64,000 bases of DNA, from NCBI GenBank assembly GCA_018242625.1, contig JAFEBO010000008.1, forward strand, positions 920,090 to 984,089, in the 5' to 3' direction. The position numbers and the translations under genes are program-made. The DNA is from Planctomycetota bacterium. GTDB lineage: Bacteria > Planctomycetota > Phycisphaerae > Phycisphaerales > UBA1924. The notes under the pieces are model-generated. The model was not told where the DNA came from and did not search any database. It saw only the letters and a list, made by a program, of their open reading frames with translations. Positions 27,265 through 35,800 of the stretch are shown here, piece after piece (within the stretch, counting starts at the first letter, position 1; the number at the start of each line of letters is the position of its first letter).

Positions 27265-30200
27265 GTGAACCGCTCGAAAACCGTGACCGCTGTGAAATCC
27301 CGGCGCGCCCGTCACAGCGCATCTCGACCCGGCTCGGCCCGGACCAACGGCCTGCTCCTGGCCGGCGCTGTCGCGCTTCTCTCCATCGGCGCACTTCTCT
27401 GGGCTTCGAGATTCGGCACTCGCGCGCGGCAGGCAGATCCTGCTCCGGTCTCGGTCGACAAGGCTCCCACGCAGGAGACGGAGTTGTCGGGCTCGGATAT
27501 CACGCTGCAGCTGGTCGACAAGAACGATCCGGGACGTCTCGCCGCCGAGATGAAGCTTCCATCGATCCAGCCGTTGGAAGGCAAGCGGTACGCGGTCGAT
27601 CATCCGACGGCCTGGCTTTACCCGCGTGACGGACGTGTTGTGTGGGTGCGGGCCGACCGGGCGGAGCTTTTCCTCCCCAACAGGCAGCAGCTTCCGGAAC
27701 GCGGCGACCTGCGGGGCGGCGTGATCATCCGGCTCTTTGAAGGCCCCGCCGGAAGAAAAATCGATCCGGAAAAGGAAACTCCGCTTCTCGAATCGACCAG
27801 CGATCACATGGCGTTTGATGGCGCGATCGGCGAATTGCAGGTGCCCGGCAGGATCTTGGTCCGCGGGAGCGGCCTTGAGTACGCCGGAACCAGCATCCGC
27901 GCCCTCTTCAACGACCCCGAGCAGCGGCTTGAGTTCCTCTCCGCGGAAACGAGCGAGTTCATCCGGTACAGCCCCAAAAAGGCGAGGGAGCTTCCCAGCG
28001 TCTGGGTGCGCCCCGCCGTCACGCCGGCTCGGACGGCTGCGCAGAGCTCCCCCGCTACGCCCGCGCCGGGCAAGTCCGGGTCCACGGGCCGCGCCCAGTC
28101 ACCGGAGCCGGCTGTTGCGAAGCGAGAGCACCTTTACCGCGTGAGCGCACAGGACTCCGTTCAGGTGCGTCAGGCGGGAAGAGAAATCAGAAGCGATCTG
28201 CTGGAGGTATTCGCCCGGCTGATTGATAATCAATTTCCGAAGCGGGCGGGGGACGCGGCGCTGAATGTCGGAGGTAGTTCGAGGGGCGATGCTCCCGCGA
28301 TACGGCAGGTGGCGCTGCGTCAGCCTGTTGAGAGTTCGCCGCTCCCCAAGCGGAATGCCGCGGACCGGGTGCGGAGTTCGAACGATGATCCGGTGGAGAT
28401 CACGTGGAAGGGACGGCTGGAAATCCGTCCGCAGGCGCCCGGGGTTGATCTGCTGGAGGGGAACGATCTTGCTTTGCGTTTCACCGGCGACGGGGGCGGA
28501 GTTTCGCTGTCGGATTCAGGAGCCCGGGTGCGGGGCGTTGGCGATTCGGTAACGTATCTCGATACGGTGCGTGAAGTGCGGCTCGCCTCGGCCAGGCCTC
28601 AGGGGGCGATGCTGATCGCGGCAGGATCCGGGCGGGCGATCGTCACGGACGCAAGGATGAATCTTGCCACGGGCGAGGCGAGCTTCCGGGGAGCGGGCAG
28701 GCTGGAGAATTCGGACTCCGATGATTCCGCTCTCATCGCCGAACGCGGAGTTTCGTGGAGCGATGCTGCTTCGCTGTTTTTCACTCTGAATGAACGCGGC
28801 GATCCTCAGATGCTGCGGCAGGCAAATTTCCAGGGCAAGGCGCGTGCCGGGGCGGGAAAGGCCGAGGTTACCGCCGACCGGATGAATCTGGAGTTTGATC
28901 CGCGGGTGAAGGACCGCCCGTTGCTGGCGTCCGTCTCCCTTGATGGCGAAGTTCGGGCGTCGGATGCTCAGCAGGCAAGTCTGAAGGCCAGATCGATGCA
29001 CGTGCGATTCTCCGCCCCGGGCGCGGCGGGCGGTGAAGCGATCGCCAGCGTGCTTTTGGCCCGGGGAAGTGTTGAGGGCGCGAGCAAGGGCATGTCGCTG
29101 CATGCTGAAGAATTGGACGCGACGCTGGGGGTTGATCCGGAGGGCAAGACGATCGCGACGGTCGTGGCGGCACGAAATGGCGTCCGTATCGAAGGACGGG
29201 ACGGCCTGCGCGCCGAGTGCGACGAGCTGGCGGCGGACGTGGTGCAGGAGAACGCGGAGCTGGCTGGCAGCGTCGTTGTGCTCGCGAAAGGTGAGTCTTC
29301 CGTATCGGGGACGCGCATGCGGCTGACGGGCGCGACCGCACGCCTCGATGTCGTGGGGCCGGGTGTGTTTCTGCATCGGGGGAAGAACAAGGCGGGCGGC
29401 GAGCTTGCCGCTTCGGCGAAGTGGAGCGAGGGAATGTCCTATGAGGACCTGACCGGTGAACTCCTGGCGCAGGGCGGCGCGATTGCAGAAGCAATGCCGG
29501 ACGCCAACACGCGCGACAAACTCCAGGCCGAGACTATCCGTGTTCTGATGACCCCCGGAAGCGAAGAGAGATCCGCCGCGAGCGCGGTGGATGGCAAGCA
29601 GCCCGCCGGCCAGCCGAAGGAACTTTTGAGTGTCGCGGCGATCGGGAGCAGCGCTGCCCCGGCCAAGGTGGAGTCGCGCCGGTTTGAGTCGGCGACGAGT
29701 TCGGAAAAAGCACCGGCGCAGGCGGCGCCGAAGCTCGAGCGGCTTCTCTATCTCGAATCTCAGCAGGTCGATGCCGACAACCGGGCCGGGACCCTTCACA
29801 CACCCGGCGCCGGGAAGATTCTGATTGTCGACCAGCGCGAGAACCCCCATCCCGAAGAAGGTGAGACCGGATTCGGACGCGGGGCCGGGCGGGGGAGGAC
29901 GCTAATTTCGTGGCGTGATTCGATGTCGATGGACCGGGCAACCCAGACGATGAAGATCGGGGGAGGCGTAAACCTGTTGAATCTGAGGCAGCCGGATAAT
30001 CAGAAAACCCAGCTCGATTGCGATCGGCTCACGGCGATTCTTGCCTCATCTTCACGCCCATCGGGCCTGGATTCGATGACCGAACTGAAGGGGGAGCTGT
30101 CTCGCGCGATCGCGGACGGGCACGCAAGACTCTCCAGCGGTACCAAAGAACTGCTGGGCGAGATCATCGATTACAACGCCGCCGAGGGCGTCGCCACCGC

Positions 30201-30339
30201 CGGGTCGGGCGATGGGAGCATGGTCACTCTGATCGACCGCGATTCCGCATCGCCGGTTTCGGCAAAGTCGATCGTTTGGGACATCCTCAAAGGGCGCGTC
30301 GAAGTCAAGGCCATCTCGACTGTTGTCGCGCCGCGGTAG
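27265..30339 (+). CDS. Giant membrane-anchored LptC/OstA (LptA)-like protein
   Basis: 1024 residues from GTG 27265, which has AGGA seven bases upstream; a TTG at 27259 inside the kdsD end is an alternative. A basic N-terminus (1-28) precedes one transmembrane helix (about 30-48), as in LptC. The rest is periplasmic and built of repeating beta-rich stretches of OstA/LptA character. Examples are WVRADRAELFLPNRQQ, IVTDARMNLATGEASFRG, KAEVTADRMNLEFDP and LLAQGGAIAEAM, with Ser/Ala linkers between. LptC is about 190 and LptA about 185 residues, so this may be a fused or expanded lipopolysaccharide bridge. Coupling to kdsD fits lipopolysaccharide export. The assignment is by architecture and context, not a clear full-length match. 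Confidence 0.65.
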   Translation: MNRSKTVTAVKSRRARHSASRPGSARTNGLLLAGAVALLSIGALLWASRFGTRARQADPAPVSVDKAPTQETELSGSDITLQLVDKNDPGRLAAEMKLPSIQPLEGKRYAVDHPTAWLYPRDGRVVWVRADRAELFLPNRQQLPERGDLRGGVIIRLFEGPAGRKIDPEKETPLLESTSDHMAFDGAIGELQVPGRILVRGSGLEYAGTSIRALFNDPEQRLEFLSAETSEFIRYSPKKARELPSVWVRPAVTPARTAAQSSPATPAPGKSGSTGRAQSPEPAVAKREHLYRVSAQDSVQVRQAGREIRSDLLEVFARLIDNQFPKRAGDAALNVGGSSRGDAPAIRQVALRQPVESSPLPKRNAADRVRSSNDDPVEITWKGRLEIRPQAPGVDLLEGNDLALRFTGDGGGVSLSDSGARVRGVGDSVTYLDTVREVRLASARPQGAMLIAAGSGRAIVTDARMNLATGEASFRGAGRLENSDSDDSALIAERGVSWSDAASLFFTLNERGDPQMLRQANFQGKARAGAGKAEVTADRMNLEFDPRVKDRPLLASVSLDGEVRASDAQQASLKARSMHVRFSAPGAAGGEAIASVLLARGSVEGASKGMSLHAEELDATLGVDPEGKTIATVVAARNGVRIEGRDGLRAECDELAADVVQENAELAGSVVVLAKGESSVSGTRMRLTGATARLDVVGPGVFLHRGKNKAGGELAASAKWSEGMSYEDLTGELLAQGGAIAEAMPDANTRDKLQAETIRVLMTPGSEERSAASAVDGKQPAGQPKELLSVAAIGSSAAPAKVESRRFESATSSEKAPAQAAPKLERLLYLESQQVDADNRAGTLHTPGAGKILIVDQRENPHPEEGETGFGRGAGRGRTLISWRDSMSMDRATQTMKIGGGVNLLNLRQPDNQKTQLDCDRLTAILASSSRPSGLDSMTELKGELSRAIADGHARLSSGTKELLGEIIDYNAAEGVATAGSGDGSMVTLIDRDSASPVSAKSIVWDILKGRVEVKAISTVVAPR

Positions 30340-30370
30340 CCGGCGTTGTCGGGCGTAAGCGCCGATCAGA

Positions 30371-30928
30371 TCATGCCGAGGTACGGTCGATGATGTTGTA
30401 CGCCTCGCGCTCGCCACGACCGCGGACGGGATAGTCCTTTCGGAGCGGGTGAGCGGGGAAGGTCTCCCAGGTCAGGATCCGGCGCAGGTCCGGATGGCCC
30501 TTGAAGCGGATCCCGAACATGTCAAAGACTTCGCGCTCGGTCCACTCTGCGCCCGGCCAGAGATCGCACACGCTGCTGACGACGAGCGCCGGATCGTTCT
30601 CGATTCCGTCGGTGGGAAGCGAGGGGTTCAGGAAGACTTTCACGAAGAAGCGGCGGTCGTGGGCATGGCTGAGCAGGTTGTAAACAACCGCGAAGCGGCC
30701 GGGCATCGGCGAGGGATAGTTAAGGTAGTCGATGCCGATCACGTCGGACAGAAAGTTGTAATCGGACGCAGGATCGCTTTTCAGGAAGGCCATGACCTCG
30801 TGCAGATCCGCCGCTCCGACGATCAGGGTGGCCTGACCGCGAAACTCGGTCGCCTGGAAGGTCTTGCCCGCAAAGCGGGCTTTGACAGCCTGAAACGTCG
30901 GATGATCAAGAGTGGGTGCGTTGGGCAT
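30371..30928 (-). CDS. nuoC: NADH-quinone oxidoreductase subunit C
   Basis: 185 residues, normal for an unfused NuoC (30 kDa subunit). It sits in the peripheral arm of complex I next to NuoD. Signatures are YNFLSDVIGIDYLNYP (about 57-72), FAVVYNLLSHAHDRRFFVKV and the strongly conserved block WTEREVFDMFGIRFKGHPDL (about 128-147), followed by RRILTWETFPAHPLRKDYPV. No other nuo gene is adjacent: downstream it converges on the LptC/OstA-like gene, and upstream lies an unrelated hypothetical gene. Isolation of nuoC is unusual. Confidence 0.95.
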   Translation of the reverse strand: MPNAPTLDHPTFQAVKARFAGKTFQATEFRGQATLIVGAADLHEVMAFLKSDPASDYNFLSDVIGIDYLNYPSPMPGRFAVVYNLLSHAHDRRFFVKVFLNPSLPTDGIENDPALVVSSVCDLWPGAEWTEREVFDMFGIRFKGHPDLRRILTWETFPAHPLRKDYPVRGRGEREAYNIIDRTSA

Positions 30929-30963
30929 GAACCGTTTTCCTTGCGGGCAAAGCGTACGCCGGT

Positions 30964-31773
30964 TCAGCCCCGGCCGGTGCTGGTAAGACTCAACCGCATC
31001 CTGTGATCGTCAAACCCATCGGCCGGCAGGATCACGGGCAACGCGGGAGGCAAACGCCTGGCAAAGTCCCTCAGAATCGTGGCCATTGCGGCGGACGATT
31101 CGTGAAACTGGTTGCTGCAATCTATGCAAATCGCGGCTACCGGAGCGAGCGGGATCACGTCTTCAAAACGCACCAGCAGATCCTGGAGTTCGGCCGGGGT
31201 CGATCCGGCAAAGAGAGCCAGCGGCTCGAGGACAATCTGCGCCCGGCTCATCCTGCGGGTGACATTCAACAGGCCCGGAATATCCGAAATCAGCGTTCCG
31301 AGCCGCGGCCAGAGCAGCGGCTGCAACCCCGTCTGAGACGTCAAAGCGTCGAGGCGTCTCATTCCTGCGGCCAATCGCTCCGCACCCGCGCCCGACCACT
31401 GGTGAAATGCCGCCTCGATCGTGTCCGTGTCGCTCTGCACTGGAGCATCGGCCGGCTGCTTGTCTTGGTGTTCGCCCGGGGAAAATACAACTCTTGAAAC
31501 TCCCCGCCGCTTGGCGTCCGAAAGCCACTGCTCGGCATCGTCCCATCGTTCCAAGTCAGAGACATGGATGGGCGCAATCGCTGCCCAAGGCTGACCACTG
31601 AGCGCATCCGAAATCATCGCAGCGTCGCGTTGGAGCGTGAACAAGGCCACCGCAAAGACAATAGCTATCAATGGAGAACGGCGGGCGGTGGCAGATGCGC
31701 AAGTCCTGACGCCCGAACAGTTTCCGTCTGCAAAAAACTTGTCCGGGCGGAGCCTCTTCGCCGATCCGTTCAA
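30964..31773 (-). CDS. Hypothetical protein with one N-terminal membrane segment
   Basis: Up to 269 residues. One hydrophobic segment at about 35-48 (PLIAIVFAVALFTL) is either an anchor or the core of a signal peptide; a later TTG just before it would make it N-terminal. The remainder is a mixed alpha/beta domain with no family I recognise. It has features compatible with a TIM-barrel-like or glycoside-hydrolase-like fold (repeated strands such as ICIDCSNQF near 225), but that is guesswork. It is 35 bases upstream of nuoC in the same direction. The start is uncertain and there is no good ribosome site. Confidence 0.5.
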   Translation of the reverse strand: MNGSAKRLRPDKFFADGNCSGVRTCASATARRSPLIAIVFAVALFTLQRDAAMISDALSGQPWAAIAPIHVSDLERWDDAEQWLSDAKRRGVSRVVFSPGEHQDKQPADAPVQSDTDTIEAAFHQWSGAGAERLAAGMRRLDALTSQTGLQPLLWPRLGTLISDIPGLLNVTRRMSRAQIVLEPLALFAGSTPAELQDLLVRFEDVIPLAPVAAICIDCSNQFHESSAAMATILRDFARRLPPALPVILPADGFDDHRMRLSLTSTGRG

Positions 31774-31877
31774 GCGTCAGCGACCGCCGGAAGCGGGCTG
31801 GCAAGCGCTTTGCGGAGCAGGCGATACACGACACGACGCGGCCCGGGGAAATCGGGCAACGCGTCAGGAGGTTTCGC

Positions 31878-32126
31878 ATGGTCGCTCAAGTTGGCTCGCT
31901 CGGCAGCACGGAAGACCTGGCCCACTTCACCACCCCCCAGCTCGTCGAGCAGATCATCCAGATCAATCCGACGGCTTCGACGAATTACCTCCACCAGTTC
32001 GCCCGTGGGGAACTGCGCGAGTACCTCGAACACCTGCTCTCGGCCCAACGCCCCCGCGGGCGGGACGCCGTCTGGGTGCGTCCTGCCAGCTCGCACGGCA
32101 TCGTTTTCGCCGAAGCTGCCGACTGA
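31878..32126 (+). CDS. Small hypothetical protein (82 aa)
   Basis: 82 residues. The ATG is preceded at ideal spacing by a perfect AGGAGG, the strongest argument that the gene is real. The product is helical and hydrophilic (FTTPQLVEQIIQINPTASTN, then YLHQFARGELREYLEHLLSA), with no membrane segment, cysteines or recognised domain. It may be a small adaptor or nucleoid-type protein; nothing supports a specific role. It lies between the divergent gene at 31773 and the TolB-like lipoprotein at 32233. Confidence 0.6.
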   Translation: MVAQVGSLGSTEDLAHFTTPQLVEQIIQINPTASTNYLHQFARGELREYLEHLLSAQRPRGRDAVWVRPASSHGIVFAEAAD

Positions 32127-32195
32127 CCCCGAATCAATCGCCTGGCGGTTTCTTATTCGGACTCAACCGCCCTCGGTCTCGGGCCGATCTGCCTC

Positions 32196-32220
32196 GGGTA
32201 CCGGCATTCCATGCCGACCC
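32196..32220 (+). promoter_or_regulatory. Hairpin directly before the Shine-Dalgarno site of the TolB-like gene
   Basis: GGGT/ACCC and CGGCAT/ATGCCG pair into a 10-bp stem with a two-base bulge and a three-base loop. It ends one base before the AGGAG at 32221-32225. It could modulate translation or mRNA stability. Confidence 0.35.
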
Positions 32221-32232
32221 AGGAGTTCTCTT

Positions 32233-33576
32233 ATGCGCCCGTCAGCCATCCTCGCTCGCGTCATTGTTTCGGGCTGTGCGGTTGGTCTTGCCGCGTGCGG
32301 CACCACCACCGTGGCCTACGAAAACCCTTCCAGCAAGGGGACGGCCGCGAACGGGCCTGCCGTCACGGTCGCGACTCCTTCGGAACCGACTCCCGCTGCG
32401 ACCGCACCCGAGGCTGCCGCCCCCGTCGCGGCGATTCCCGCGGCGGCACCGGGGGGCGAACCGCTCTTTGCCGGCAACACCGAAACTCGCCAGCTTGTCC
32501 CGATGACGCCGTCTCCCAGCAGGGAACGCTTTGCGGAGACCGGCCCGGTCAGCACGGACGGGCTCACACAGATTTCGTTCGCCCAAGAGGGCGAAGACTT
32601 TGACCCTGTGATCACTCCCGACAGCAAGGCGGTGATCTTCGCCAGCACGCAGCATCGCGCCACGAGCGATCTGTTCATCAAGCCGGTCAAGGGAAGCGTC
32701 ATCACGCAGTTGACCAACGACCCGGCGGACGATGCGATGCCGGCGATCAGCCCGAACGGCAAGTTCATCGCGTTCGCGAGCAACCGCTCGGGAACCTGGA
32801 ACATTTACACGATGCCCGTCACCGGCGGTAAGCCCGTGCAGATCACCGCGTCTGCTGCTCATGACCTGCACCCGTCGTGGTCGCCCGACTCGAGCACGCT
32901 GGTCTTCTGCCGCCTCGGAGAGGTTTCGCGGCGATGGGAGCTCTGGACGGTTGAGGCGTTCAATCCGAGCGCCGCGAGTTTCCTGGGCTATGGCATGCTC
33001 CCACAGTGGTGCCCCAAAGCGGGCACCGGCGAGGGCGGCGCCGACCGGATTCTGTTCCAATTGCCTCGCGACCGGGGAGCCCGGACGTTTGGCGTCTGGA
33101 CAATCGACTATCGCAACGGGACGACGAGCAACCCCACCGCCATCGTGACCAGCAACAACTCCGCTCTGATCAATCCTGCGTGGTCGCCCGATGGGAGGTT
33201 CATCGTTTACGCCGAGGTTCCAGCCCCCACCGGCCGGGTTGAAATCAATCAGACACGCCCGACGCAGTCCGACCTCTGGATGACGGCGGTGGACGGATCC
33301 GCCAAGGTTCGGCTGACCGATGGCAACGCGGTCGCGCTGATGCCCTACTGGCAGGGAAATCGCCTTGTTTTCTTCAGCGACCGCGGCGGCCGGGGGAACA
33401 TCTGGACGCTTGACACCACTTCGGCCGCCCTGGCCTGTTCCGGCATGGCTCCGGCGGTGACCGCCCAAGCACCCGCCCCGAAGGCTCCGGCTCACGAAGC
33501 CGCCACCACTCCTGCGGTTCATGCCGAAACAAGCGGAGCGCAAGTGGCGGAAGTTCAAGAGCCCAAGCACGACTAG
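32233..33576 (+). CDS. TolB-like beta-propeller lipoprotein
   Basis: 447 residues from ATG 32233, with AGGAG seven bases upstream. The signal peptide ends in a lipobox (GLAAC, Cys near 22). An Ala/Pro/Thr-rich linker (about 30-85) leads to PD40/WD40-like propeller blades of the TolB type: ITPDSKAVIFAST, ISPNGKFIAFASNRSG, SWSPDSSTLVFCR and AWSPDGRFIVYAE. The C-terminal 45 residues are Ala/Pro-rich. It is not necessarily the Tol-Pal TolB: that protein has an N-terminal domain not seen here, and no tolA/pal neighbours are present. It probably binds a ligand or partner in the periplasm. A strong terminator follows. Confidence 0.85.
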   Translation: MRPSAILARVIVSGCAVGLAACGTTTVAYENPSSKGTAANGPAVTVATPSEPTPAATAPEAAAPVAAIPAAAPGGEPLFAGNTETRQLVPMTPSPSRERFAETGPVSTDGLTQISFAQEGEDFDPVITPDSKAVIFASTQHRATSDLFIKPVKGSVITQLTNDPADDAMPAISPNGKFIAFASNRSGTWNIYTMPVTGGKPVQITASAAHDLHPSWSPDSSTLVFCRLGEVSRRWELWTVEAFNPSAASFLGYGMLPQWCPKAGTGEGGADRILFQLPRDRGARTFGVWTIDYRNGTTSNPTAIVTSNNSALINPAWSPDGRFIVYAEVPAPTGRVEINQTRPTQSDLWMTAVDGSAKVRLTDGNAVALMPYWQGNRLVFFSDRGGRGNIWTLDTTSAALACSGMAPAVTAQAPAPKAPAHEAATTPAVHAETSGAQVAEVQEPKHD

Positions 33577-33620
33577 CCGGGACGCCGCTGCTCGACACAG
33601 CCGCAATTGGCCGATATTCC

Positions 33621-33655
33621 AAACACCCGGAGGATTCCGGGTGTTTGTTGTTTTT
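33621..33655 (+). terminator. Intrinsic terminator after the TolB-like gene
   Basis: A perfect 11-bp stem (AAACACCCGGA with TCCGGGTGTTT, loop GGAT) is followed by GTTGTTTTT. It separates the TolB-like gene from the next lipoprotein gene. Confidence 0.9.
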
Positions 33656-33678
33656 GGCAGCGTGCGCGGAGGGAAATC

Positions 33679-34497
33679 GTGCCAAAGTGTCTCTTGCCCG
33701 GCTTCGTCGGTTTCTTGCTGGCTGTTCTGATTGGGTTGCCGCTCACGGGGTGTGCGACCAAGCCCGAACTGGACGCCCCACGCGTCACCATTGCACCCTA
33801 CGACCGGTCGGGCGGCGACGTCCTCTGGGCGCTCGCGCCTCTCCGGAACGAATCCGCCACGACCGTGGTTGACCCTCTGGCGATGAGCGACCGCGTCGTC
33901 GAGGCGATCGAACAGGTCCAGGGAGTACGGTGCCTGCCAATGAACCGCACGCTTGAGACCATGCGAGCGATCAAGATGCCGATGGTGCGTTCTCCCGCGG
34001 ATGCGCAGCGGCTGGGTGATGCGATGGGTGTTGATGCGATCGTCGTTGGGGCGATCACGGCCTATGACCCGTACGACCCCAAAATCGGGCTTGCGCTGTC
34101 GCTGATTCCGCGCACGAGCGCCATGAACGGGATGGCCAGCCCCTCCACGACGACTTTGAATTCTCGTGCGGTCCAGTCAAGCCCGGTTGAGATTGCCCCT
34201 TCGACCCCGCTTGGAGAGCCGGTTTCGTCGGTGTCTGAGCTGTACGACGGAAAGAACCAGGGCGTGCAAATGGACGTCCGCGAGTATGCGGAAGGCCGGG
34301 CGGACAAGCAGTCGGCCGCTGGTTGGAGGCGGTACCTCCGCAGCGCCGACCTGTTCGCGGAGTTTGTGGCTTATCGGACGGTCGACCAGCTCGTACAGTC
34401 GGAGACGTTGCGGCTCGCTCGCCTCCATCCGAACCCCAAACAAACGGTGCCCGCGAAGCCGGAGACGGCGAACCAAAATTCATCTGCCGGACACTGA
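33679..34497 (+). CDS. Putative lipoprotein
   Basis: 272 residues from GTG 33679, with GGAGGG (33668-33673) five bases upstream; an earlier in-frame start lies across the terminator and is rejected. The signal peptide ends in a lipobox (PLTGC, Cys near 24). Residues about 35-130 look like a small alpha/beta domain: WALAPLRNESATTVVDPLAM, QRLGDAMGVDAIVVGAITAY. This recalls the nucleotide-free GNA1162/CsgG-like periplasmic lipoprotein folds that follow an N...D/V...VGxI pattern. The assignment is tentative. The C-terminal part has a helical segment (GWRRYLRSADLFAEFVAYRT). Confidence 0.7.
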   Translation: MPKCLLPGFVGFLLAVLIGLPLTGCATKPELDAPRVTIAPYDRSGGDVLWALAPLRNESATTVVDPLAMSDRVVEAIEQVQGVRCLPMNRTLETMRAIKMPMVRSPADAQRLGDAMGVDAIVVGAITAYDPYDPKIGLALSLIPRTSAMNGMASPSTTTLNSRAVQSSPVEIAPSTPLGEPVSSVSELYDGKNQGVQMDVREYAEGRADKQSAAGWRRYLRSADLFAEFVAYRTVDQLVQSETLRLARLHPNPKQTVPAKPETANQNSSAGH

Positions 34498-34756
34498 AAA
34501 TAATCTAATAGTCTGCCAAATATGTACTTAAGAGAAAATCGCCCTTTAGTCCGAGAAACCGCTAGGGGTGTACCGTCCGTATAAAGTGAAGGAAAAGGCG
34601 TTGGTCCCACACGACTTACGTCCTTCCGGAACGACGGTGTTCAGCCGCAGGGGGCGAGAACCGAATTAGAAGTTCAGCCGTCGTCTCGTGACGTGCGTTA
34701 TCCGACGAGATTGCCGCGACCGGAAACACCCCGGTCAACGGCCCGGAGAGTTGCCA
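34498..34756. other. AT-richer intergenic region upstream of the recombinase gene
   Basis: The first part (about 34497-34600) is clearly poorer in G and C than anything around it (AAAATAATCTAATAG, then CCGTATAAAGTGAAGG). The second half returns to normal composition. No gene with a ribosome site or family resemblance is seen. A TATAAA box near 34580 could be a -10 element, but no convincing -35 partner was found at 16-18 bases. The region probably carries the recombinase promoter. Confidence 0.45.
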
Positions 34757-35791
34757 ATGTCGACACTGCCGATTATCCAGATGTTCACCAGCTACCTGGG
34801 CGATGAGCGCCACTTCAGCCCGTACACCGCCCGGTGCTACGGCGCGGACCTTCGCCAGTACTTGGAATATCTCCAGCAGGAGTTTGCCATCAAGGCCGGC
34901 GAAGAGCAGGAGAAGACTGCTACCAACCGCCTCACCGAGCAGGCACGCGGAGGACAGCGGCCGTCGATGGCGGGCGCCGAGTTCCGCCCGGTGACGATGA
35001 CCGAGGCGGTCTGCCAGGCGTCGGCCGACGTGATCCGCGGGTTCCTTGCGAACCTCGGCAACAGCCAGTACTCCGCCGCGACCATGGCGCGGAAAATCGC
35101 GACGCTGCGTTCGTTCTACAAGTGGGCTGACCGGCGTGGCATCGCGGCGGCCAACCCGATGACGATGATCCGCACGCCGCGCCAGGGCAAGCGCCTCCCC
35201 AAGGCGATCTCGATCGAGCAGATCGAGAAGCTCCTTGCTGCCCCGGACGAGAACGACGTTCTTGGGCGGCGCGATCGCGCGATGCTCGAGACTCTGTACT
35301 CGACCGGCCTGCGTGTGAGCGAACTCATCGGCCTGGAAATCGAAGACCTGGATATCGCGGGAGAGGCTCTGCACGTGCGGGGCAAAGGAAAGAAGGAGCG
35401 CATCGTTCCGCTGGGCAGCCACGCCATCGGTGCGATCAACCGCTACGCGGATCTGCTCCGGAGCGACCCTCGCTTTGCCCAGTGCTGGAGCCAGGACCGC
35501 AAGACCCGGCCCCTGTTTGTGAACAAGCACGGCGGCCGGCTCAGCAGCCGTTCGGTTCGCCGCAAGCTCGACAAGTACCTCAAGCAGGTGGGGCTGGATC
35601 CGACGATCAGCCCGCACACGCTACGGCACAGCTTTGCGACGCATCTGCTCGACAACGGTGCGGATCTGCGGAGTGTGCAGGAGCTGCTCGGCCACCAGTC
35701 GCTCAGCACGACGCAGGTGTACACCCATCTCACGACCCAGCGAATGCAGGACGCGTACAACCGTTCTCACCCGCGTGCGCAGGCGAGCTGA
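34757..35791 (+). CDS. Tyrosine recombinase XerC/XerD family
   Basis: 344 residues from ATG 34757, preceded by GGAGAG. An N-terminal SAM-like DNA-binding domain (about 1-120) is interrupted by a Lys/Gln/Glu-rich insertion near 40-75 that makes the protein longer than the usual 300. The catalytic domain keeps STGLRVSELIGLE (first Arg), VRGKGKKERIVPLG (Lys), SPHTLRHSFATHLLDNGADL (His-x-x-Arg), LLGHQSLSTTQ (His) and VYTHLTT (Tyr nucleophile). The likely role is resolving chromosome dimers at dif. XerC versus XerD cannot be decided by eye. No mobile-element hallmarks surround it. Confidence 0.9.
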   Translation: MSTLPIIQMFTSYLGDERHFSPYTARCYGADLRQYLEYLQQEFAIKAGEEQEKTATNRLTEQARGGQRPSMAGAEFRPVTMTEAVCQASADVIRGFLANLGNSQYSAATMARKIATLRSFYKWADRRGIAAANPMTMIRTPRQGKRLPKAISIEQIEKLLAAPDENDVLGRRDRAMLETLYSTGLRVSELIGLEIEDLDIAGEALHVRGKGKKERIVPLGSHAIGAINRYADLLRSDPRFAQCWSQDRKTRPLFVNKHGGRLSSRSVRRKLDKYLKQVGLDPTISPHTLRHSFATHLLDNGADLRSVQELLGHQSLSTTQVYTHLTTQRMQDAYNRSHPRAQAS

Positions 35792-35800
35792 TCGGGCTCG

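Noticed and set aside
28516..29850. Long minus-strand open frame
   Set aside because: Antisense to the LptC/OstA-like gene; no ribosome site or domain.
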